The translations under genes were made by a program, and so were the position numbers. From positions 1-38,610 of the forward strand of contig JBFWWU010000029.1 in the NCBI GenBank assembly GCA_050246015.1: a stretch of DNA of 38,610 nucleotides, given 5' to 3'. The first letter of the stretch is position 1, and every line of letters begins with the position of its first letter. Positions 33,730 to 38,610 of this stretch are shown here, piece after piece. This stretch comes from JTS-AC122 sp050246015 (GTDB lineage: Bacteria > Planctomycetota > Phycisphaerae > Phycisphaerales > UBA1924). The notes under the pieces are model-generated. The model saw only the letters and a program-made list of their open reading frames with translations, was not told where the DNA came from and searched no databases.

Positions 33730-33881
33730 GGTGGTGTGTCCAAGGTGCTGGGTGCTGAGGCGTCGTCGTCCCCCTGTCCAGCGCCGGGTGCCTCGTGCCG
33801 AACGCCGAGCGCCTGATACTCAAACAGGACGGGTTGCTTCGGAGGTCGCACAGCCCAAGCATAGCGGGTCATCGGCGCCGA

Positions 33882-33887
33882 TACGTT
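33882..33887 (+). promoter_or_regulatory. -10 box for leaderless decarboxylase gene
   Basis: TACGTT ends five bases before the ATG at 33893, with no Shine-Dalgarno sequence. Confidence 0.4.
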
Positions 33888-33892
33888 CTGTC

Positions 33893-35428
33893 ATGCCTGC
33901 GCCATCGTCGCTGCCACCCGGTCTGTCTCCGGACGAGTTTCGCCGCCGCGGTCACGAACTCATCGAGTCGATCGCGGCCTACTGGGAATCGCTCATCGCC
34001 GACGCCGACCCGGCTCGCGCCTCACAGCCACAGAGTGGGGGGCCCACACTCCCCGTCCTCTGCGCCCTGAAGCCCGGAGAGATCCTTTCCCGGCTCCCCG
34101 CCTCCGCCCCCCTGCACCCCGAACCCTGGGAACAGGTGCGGCGCGACCTCGATTCAATCGTCATCCCCGGCCTCACCCACTGGCAATCACCCAACTTCTT
34201 CGCGTACTTTCCCACCAACGGCTCCGTCCCCGGCGTGCTCGGAGATATGTTCGCCACCGGCCTCGGCATCAACGGGCTCACCTGGGCCGCCAGCCCCGTT
34301 GCCACCGAACTCGAAATCCGAATGCTCGACTGGATGGCCGAGTTGATCGGACTGCCCGACTCGTTCCGATCCACCTCGCCCGCCGGGGGCGGATCGATCC
34401 AGGGAACCGCGAGCGAAGCCACGCTCGTCGCGCTCCTGGCCGCCCGCGGGCGCGCCGCCGGCGCCGACGCGCCCTTCGATCCACGCCTGACCGTCTACAC
34501 CTCCACGCAGGCGCACTCATCGGTGCTCAAGGCCGCGATGATCGCCGGTTTCGCCCGCACACCCGACGACCGCCGACGCCTCCGCATGATCGACTGCGAC
34601 GACCTGTTTCAGATGAAGCCCGACGCGCTGGACCGCGCGATGCGGCACGACGCCGACGCCGGACTCGTGCCCGCCTTCGTCTGCGCCACGGTCGGCACGA
34701 CCTCCTCCGGCTCGGTGGATCCCGTCCCGCGGATCGCCGAGGTCTGCGAGCGGCACCGCGCCTGGCTCCACGTCGACGCCGCCTGGGCCGGCGCCGCGTG
34801 CGTCTGCCCCGAATACCAGCACCTGCTCCAAGGCGTCGATCACGCCGACTCCATCTGCTTCAACCCGCACAAGTGGCTCCTGACCAACTTCGACTGCGAC
34901 CTCTTCTGGACCCGCGACCGCCCGTCCGTCCTCGCCGCCCTGAGCGTCACCCCCGAATACCTCCGTCACGCCGCGACCGACGCCGGCGCCATCACCGATT
35001 TTCGCGACTGGCAGATCCCCCTGGGCCGCCGCTTCCGCGCCCTCAAACTCTGGTTCGTCGTCCGCGAGTTCGGCGTGGAAGGGCTGCGCCGACACGTCCG
35101 CCGGGGCATCGCGCTCGGCGAACTCTTCGAATCGCTGGTGGCGCAGGACGCCAGGTTCCAGATCGCGGCGCCGCGCTCGTTGTCGCTCGTCTGCTTCCGC
35201 CTGTGCCCGCGCCCCGCCGAGCCACCCGACGCCGCCGATGCCCGCAACCGTCGCCTGCTCGCCGCCATCAACGACTCCGGGCGACTTCACCTCATCCACA
35301 CCACCCTCCCGATCGGCGGCCGTCCCACCGTTGTCCTCCGCATGGCGCTGGGCGGCAACTACACCGGGCCCGATCATGTCCGGGCCGCCTGGGAGTTCAT
35401 CCGCGCCGCGACGGACCGGGTATCCTGA
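33893..35428 (+). CDS. PLP-dependent group II amino-acid decarboxylase
   Basis: 511 residues. Family features are the N-terminal SPDEFRRRGHELIESIAAYWESL, the substrate-binding HWQSPNFFAYFPTN, the cofactor-binding GSIQGTASEATLVALLAAR, CATVGTTSSGSVDPV and HVDAAWAGAA with the PLP-binding Asp, and the Schiff-base lysine K327 in NPHKWLLTNFDC. This is the aromatic-L-amino-acid/tyrosine decarboxylase group (DOPA decarboxylase-like), which makes amines from aromatic amino acids. The exact substrate cannot be fixed from sequence. The frame is open well upstream, but the -10 box and the conserved N-terminus support the ATG at 33893. Confidence 0.92.
   Translation: MPAPSSLPPGLSPDEFRRRGHELIESIAAYWESLIADADPARASQPQSGGPTLPVLCALKPGEILSRLPASAPLHPEPWEQVRRDLDSIVIPGLTHWQSPNFFAYFPTNGSVPGVLGDMFATGLGINGLTWAASPVATELEIRMLDWMAELIGLPDSFRSTSPAGGGSIQGTASEATLVALLAARGRAAGADAPFDPRLTVYTSTQAHSSVLKAAMIAGFARTPDDRRRLRMIDCDDLFQMKPDALDRAMRHDADAGLVPAFVCATVGTTSSGSVDPVPRIAEVCERHRAWLHVDAAWAGAACVCPEYQHLLQGVDHADSICFNPHKWLLTNFDCDLFWTRDRPSVLAALSVTPEYLRHAATDAGAITDFRDWQIPLGRRFRALKLWFVVREFGVEGLRRHVRRGIALGELFESLVAQDARFQIAAPRSLSLVCFRLCPRPAEPPDAADARNRRLLAAINDSGRLHLIHTTLPIGGRPTVVLRMALGGNYTGPDHVRAAWEFIRAATDRVS
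35421..35426 (+). promoter_or_regulatory. -10 box for leaderless lipoprotein gene
   Basis: TATCCT lies at the end of the decarboxylase gene and ends six bases before the ATG at 35433. Confidence 0.4.
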
Positions 35429-35432
35429 TGCC

Positions 35433-36110
35433 ATGCCCAGCGCTCCCACGCGGATACGCCTGCACACCGTGTCATGCCTTGCGGCCGCCGCGATCTCTTC
35501 CGCGATGCTCGCGTGCTCGAACACGCCCCCCAGCGCCGACATCGCCCTGGACGCGTCCGAGTACGCCCCGGCCTTCGACGCGGCCCGGCTCGTGCTCAGA
35601 GACATGCGATTCGACCTGGAGCGCATCGACGCCCGTGTCGGCGTCATCTCCACCGCCCCCAAACGCACCGCCGGACTCGCCACCCCCTGGGACCGCGAAC
35701 AGCAGACCGCCGGACAGGAACTCGAAGACCTGGTGCAGCATCAACGCCGGGTCGTCCGCGTGACGTTCGTGCCCGCGGATCCCGCGTCGTCCGCCACCGG
35801 CGCTAGTCCTGACGCCGCGGCCCCCGACTCCAAGCAATTGTCCGATCAGCCTCCTGCCGACGACGGCTTCTTCGACCTGCTCGACACCCCCCAACCGACC
35901 ACCATGTCCGTGCGGGCGTATTTCCAGCGCGTGAACCGCCCGAACTGGCAGGTGGATAGCACCTCGATCCGCCTCAACCACTACGCCTACGACCCCGAAC
36001 TCGCGGCCCGCGACCTGGTTCCCTCCTACGACGTCACCTTTGCCGAGGACCGCGATCTCTCGGCCCGCCTCGCCGACCTGATCCGTCAGCGCATGACGCC
36101 GCGGAACTGA
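35433..36110 (+). CDS. Predicted lipoprotein of unknown function
   Basis: 225 residues. The N-terminus RIRLHTVSCLAAAAISSAMLAC is a lipoprotein-type signal, with the lipobox Cys in AMLACSN. A mature domain begins SEYAPAFDAARLVLRDMRFDLERIDARVGVISTAPKRTAG, a pattern seen in planctomycete outer-envelope proteins; a Ser/Ala/Asp-rich linker separates it from a C-terminal part with MSVRAYFQRVNRPNWQVDSTSIRLNHYAYDPELAARDLVPSY. I do not recognise a named family. The HIT gene starts 3 bases after its stop, so the two form one transcript. Confidence 0.72.
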   Translation: MPSAPTRIRLHTVSCLAAAAISSAMLACSNTPPSADIALDASEYAPAFDAARLVLRDMRFDLERIDARVGVISTAPKRTAGLATPWDREQQTAGQELEDLVQHQRRVVRVTFVPADPASSATGASPDAAAPDSKQLSDQPPADDGFFDLLDTPQPTTMSVRAYFQRVNRPNWQVDSTSIRLNHYAYDPELAARDLVPSYDVTFAEDRDLSARLADLIRQRMTPRN

Positions 36111-36113
36111 CCC

Positions 36114-36581
36114 GTGCCGCACGAAGCCGACATCACGGCGTCGCTTTGCGGTGCGTGCACCACCCTCGCCGCGGGACGCGCCTCCGGCTTCGCTGGCAAT
36201 CATCTCTTCGTCGCCGAACTCGCCGAATCCGTCGCGGTCCTCCACGAGCATCAGTGTCTTGCCGGCTGGTGTGTCCTGCTCCTCAAGGAACACGCCGAGC
36301 ACCTCTGGTCGCTCCCGGTCGCGCGGCAGGCCCGGCTCTTCGACGACGTCGCCCGCGTGGCGCAGGCCGTCCGTCACGTCTGCCTGCCGCGCCGCATCAA
36401 CTACGAATGTCTCGGCAACGTCATGGCCCACGTGCATTGGCACGTGGTGCCGCGGTACACCGCTCCGACCGATCCCGACCCCGCCGCGCCCGTCTGGGTG
36501 CAGCCCAGGGAGTTTCTGCAGTGCGGGCATCAGACCGATCGTGCCGCCGACCTCGCCGCTCGCCTCCGCGCCGCGCTCTAA
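36114..36581 (+). CDS. HIT-family nucleotide-binding protein
   Basis: 155 residues from a GTG three bases after the upstream stop. The histidine triad is H106, H108 and H110 in AHVHWHVVPRY, the active site for hydrolysing or transferring nucleotides (HINT/Fhit-like). NHLFVAELAESVAVLHEHQCLAGWCVLLLKEHAEHLWSL forms the substrate strands. A Cys pair near the N-terminus (LCGAC) is seen in some HIT proteins. The substrate is not determined; no link to the lipoprotein is known. Confidence 0.88.
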   Translation: MPHEADITASLCGACTTLAAGRASGFAGNHLFVAELAESVAVLHEHQCLAGWCVLLLKEHAEHLWSLPVARQARLFDDVARVAQAVRHVCLPRRINYECLGNVMAHVHWHVVPRYTAPTDPDPAAPVWVQPREFLQCGHQTDRAADLAARLRAAL

Positions 36582-36584
36582 GCC

Positions 36585-36596
36585 GTCGTGCACGAC
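36585..36596. repeat. 12-base perfect palindrome
   Basis: GTCGTGCACGAC lies just after the HIT gene stop in the gap between two convergent genes. It has no loop, so it is a protein-site candidate rather than a terminator hairpin, or chance. Confidence 0.25.
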
Positions 36597-36624
36597 CCGC
36601 CAGACACCACCGCGGGCGGCGCGT

Positions 36625-37848
36625 TCATTTCCGCCCCGCCGGCTTCCCGCCCCCCTCTTCCCACCGAATCACCGCCTGGTCGATCGCTTCCCCCGCCAGC
36701 GGGCCCGCGAGATCCACTCCCAGCCCCCGTTTCTTCACCCAGGCCGATACCAGGCTCTCAAAGTCCGCGTCCGACATGTCCTTCACAGGCGGCGCCCGGC
36801 GCGCACGCACCAGCGGCGAGAGTTCCTCCGCCGCGATCTTCGATAGCGCGCTCGCCAGTTTCGCCGAGACACCCTTCACGCCGTCGGTCTCCGCCGCTTC
36901 CCGCGATTTCACCCACTGCTTCTGCCGCTCGCGGTACAACCGCATGTACCGATCGACGCGCTTGCGGGCATCCAGGTCCGCCGAATACGCCGCGAACCAC
37001 AGCGCCCCGGGAAACACCACTTTCTCCTGCGCCTTCACCCCGATCGAGTTCAGGTTCCGCAGGTTCCCCATCCGCACGTCGCTTGTCAACTCCACCACCG
37101 TGTTGTCCAGCAGTTGAATCAGCGAGTTGAACATCGCCCACTGCGGCTTGGCCTTCGGTAGCACATCAGACAGCGGCGGCATCTGCGTCGGCAACTTGAT
37201 GTACCAGTTCCCGTCCTCCGCAAGCTGCAGCGGGATACCGATGCCTCCCACCGGCTGCCCGTCCAGCGTGATCGTCGCCTGATCGTCCGTCACTGTCAGC
37301 GTCGAAAGCCGCTTGGCGTTCTGCTCCAGCCAGCCGAACGGGTCGGAGAACTGTCGCGCGACAAACTCCTTGATCGCCGATTCCGCTTTGGATCGGTCGC
37401 CGTCATTGCTGGGTACGCCGATGTCGATGCCGCCCCCCCGGCCGCCGCTGCCGCCCGCCAGACCCCCCAGCACCGACAGCAACGCCGGCGTCTTCCCCTC
37501 CGCCAGTTCCCTCTCCGTCTTGGCGCGGAACTCCTCGATCTCCTGTGGAAACTTCTTCTGAATCTCGCTCGCCAAGCCCTGCATGTTCTGGAGCAGCAGA
37601 CCGAGCCGGTTGAGCGACTGCCGCATCTCCGGCGTGTCCGCATAAACCAACTTCGTCAGCAGCCGCGCCTCCCCGTTCTTCACCATCTGGATCGCCGAGT
37701 CCAGAACCGCATCCGGCGACGCCTGGCTGTACGTGTGCTTCGGCGGCGCGAGCATCGAGTAGGCCAGCGTCGCAAACAACGCCAGCAGTACGCCCACCGC
37801 CGCCACCCCCAGCGCCACCTGCCCGATCTTTTTTCTGGATCGTCTCAT
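36625..37848 (-). CDS. Membrane-anchored protein of unknown function
   Basis: 407 residues from the ATG at 37848, chosen because an AAGGTG site lies a suitable distance upstream; the frame is open to 37878. The N-terminus MRRSRKKIGQVALGVAAVGVLLALFATLAYSML is an uncleaved anchor or signal. A helical domain follows (SPDAVLDSAIQMVKNGEARLLTKLVYADTPEMRQSLNRLGLLLQNMQGLASEIQKKFP), then a Gly/Ser-rich hinge (GGLAGGSGGRGGGIDIGVPS), and a mixed domain with DNTVVELTSDVRMGNLRNLNSIGVKAQEKVVFPGALWFAAYS. The family is not recognised. It appears to be a periplasmic protein held by one helix. Confidence 0.7.
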   Translation of the reverse strand: MRRSRKKIGQVALGVAAVGVLLALFATLAYSMLAPPKHTYSQASPDAVLDSAIQMVKNGEARLLTKLVYADTPEMRQSLNRLGLLLQNMQGLASEIQKKFPQEIEEFRAKTERELAEGKTPALLSVLGGLAGGSGGRGGGIDIGVPSNDGDRSKAESAIKEFVARQFSDPFGWLEQNAKRLSTLTVTDDQATITLDGQPVGGIGIPLQLAEDGNWYIKLPTQMPPLSDVLPKAKPQWAMFNSLIQLLDNTVVELTSDVRMGNLRNLNSIGVKAQEKVVFPGALWFAAYSADLDARKRVDRYMRLYRERQKQWVKSREAAETDGVKGVSAKLASALSKIAAEELSPLVRARRAPPVKDMSDADFESLVSAWVKKRGLGVDLAGPLAGEAIDQAVIRWEEGGGKPAGRK

Positions 37849-37980
37849 CGATCGACACCTTGCGAGTTCGCCGATCACGCCCCCTGTGGATTCATAACCG
37901 TATCAGTCGCTCTCCGGTTGCGAACGCCTGACGGGGCGTGACCATGCTATTTTCATCTGAGCCGCCCGGCGCGAGCCGGC

Positions 37981-38009
37981 GGGGAGGGAGGGGAGGGGAG
38001 GGGGGGGGG
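37981..38009 (+). repeat. G-rich tract with G-quadruplex potential
   Basis: Four runs of three or four G separated by single A bases, followed by a run of nine G, give at least five G-tracts of three or more within 29 bases. It lies in the roughly 300-base gap between two minus-strand genes; the rest of that gap shows no gene, only a GC-rich stretch before it. Confidence 0.7.
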
Positions 38010-38149
38010 AAGGCGTGCGTGGTCTCATGGCCACGACATCATTCAATTGCGCCGAGCCGCCGAGCGCTCCCACCCACCGCTGGCGCGGTCCGGCTCAGAA
38101 AAACAGATGGTCACACCCCGCTGATGCCCTTCGGCCCGCCGAGTCGGGC

Positions 38150-38593
38150 TTATTCGCTCCCTCGCCCGCCGTGCTCGCCCGACTTCGGCAGCGGGGCCCC
38201 CGTCAGATCCAATCCCGGCTTGGCTACCCGGCTCTCTCCCGGCTTCCCCTGACGTTGCGCCGGGGCCGTCGCGGCGGCCCGCGCCAACGCTCCCGCCCCC
38301 GCCCCCCCCTTCGTCCCTCCCGCCCCCCCCTTCGTCCCCCCCGCCCCACCCTTCGTCCCCCCCGCCCCCCCCGCAAGCCGCATCGCCGCCGCACGCCGGC
38401 TCGCCTCGTATTCCCGCTCGCTCAGAACCCCTTGCTTCCGCAGCCGACGCAGTTCCTCCATCACCGTCCCCGGCGACGCCAGCGACGATTCCCGTTCGTG
38501 CGTCTTGCGCCGCCTATACATCAGCACGCCCCCGCACGCGACCAGCACCACGATCAGCACCCCCATGATCACGATCAGCTTCTTCGAATCCAC
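38150..38593 (-). CDS. Membrane protein with SHOCT-like motif and Gly-rich repeats
   Basis: 147 residues from the GTG at 38593. One N-terminal helix (LIVIMGVLIVVLVACGGVLMY) precedes a basic stretch and then a SHOCT-like short helical motif (TVMEELRRLRKQGVLSEREYEASRR), often found in small membrane-associated proteins. Three perfect GGAGGTK repeats and an Ala/Gly/Pro-rich tail follow. The frame stays open to the window edge; the final codon reads ?TG TCG TAT TGG AAC TTC, so the true start may lie one base beyond the window, giving an N-terminus SYWNFVDSKK. Function is unknown. Confidence 0.6.
   Translation of the reverse strand: MDSKKLIVIMGVLIVVLVACGGVLMYRRRKTHERESSLASPGTVMEELRRLRKQGVLSEREYEASRRAAAMRLAGGAGGTKGGAGGTKGGAGGTKGGAGAGALARAAATAPAQRQGKPGESRVAKPGLDLTGAPLPKSGEHGGRGSE
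38309..38371 (-). repeat. Three 21-base tandem repeats encoding GGAGGTK
   Basis: Units at 38309-38329, 38330-38350 and 38351-38371 differ by one or two bases and lie in frame in the small SHOCT-like protein. Copy number could vary by slippage without changing the frame. Confidence 0.8.
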
Positions 38594-38610
38594 GAAGTTC
38601 CAATACGACA

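Noticed and set aside
1..38610. CRISPR arrays, prophage, transposases, integrases or attachment sites
   Set aside because: No regularly spaced repeats, no terminal inverted repeats with transposase-like genes and no phage-type genes are seen.

Overview
The window looks like a chromosomal segment of a planctomycete, most likely of the class Phycisphaerae. The evidence is high GC with strong C/G third-position bias, a secreted protein ending in planctomycete-style dockerin repeats (ADFNADG..NSSDFFDF), short membrane proteins with a CxxC...CPxCG zinc ribbon, and an exosortase of the XrtH type next to a protein with an IPTL-like C-terminal sorting signal. I see no rRNA, tRNA, CRISPR array, insertion sequence or phage gene. 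Coding density is high and most genes are housekeeping or envelope genes.

Layout. 364-2644: an O-antigen type ABC exporter (permease plus Wzt-like ATPase), then a SAM methyltransferase. 3714-7537: UvrC without its C-terminal helix-hairpin-helix domain, two small membrane proteins, and ScpA of the condensin complex. 7649-10533: lipopolysaccharide genes (KdsD and a WaaF-like heptosyltransferase) with a nucleotidyltransferase-fold gene between them. 10550-14405: PyrD, RibF, a small TPR protein and a ThiD2-ThiE fusion. 14443-16867 (minus strand): a compact cassette of a sorting substrate, an exosortase and a multi-spanning partner protein. 17186-26413: a tandem thioredoxin, then a MoxR/Bat-type operon (MoxR, DUF58, DUF4381-like, two VWA membrane proteins) with a 1027-residue secreted lipase-like dockerin protein between MoxR and DUF58. 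26417-29831: a frameshifted VOC protein, an unrecognised protein, a sugar phosphate isomerase-like TIM barrel, a frameshifted RNHCP protein behind a possibly structured leader, and an Rrf2 regulator. 29858-32809: a hexapeptide acetyltransferase and two glycosyltransferases for surface polysaccharide. 32860-38610: 3-hydroxyacyl-CoA dehydrogenase, a PLP amino-acid decarboxylase, a lipoprotein, a HIT protein and two membrane-anchored proteins of unknown function.

Two themes run through the window. First, cell-surface construction: glycan synthesis and export, LPS core, and surface anchoring by the exosortase. Second, gene expression: at least eleven genes have a TAnnnT-type -10 box (one is CATAAT) ending 5-9 bases before the start codon and no Shine-Dalgarno sequence, which predicts leaderless mRNAs. 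Other genes (moxR, the dockerin hydrolase, the sorting substrate, the Rrf2 regulator) have clear Shine-Dalgarno sites. The leaderless pattern also settles several start codons (uvrC, pyrD, thiE, the TPR gene).

The strongest candidate for a little-described system is the three-gene exosortase cassette. The two frameshifts at the same GGCCCCA context deserve checking as possible sequencing errors before the genes are called broken.
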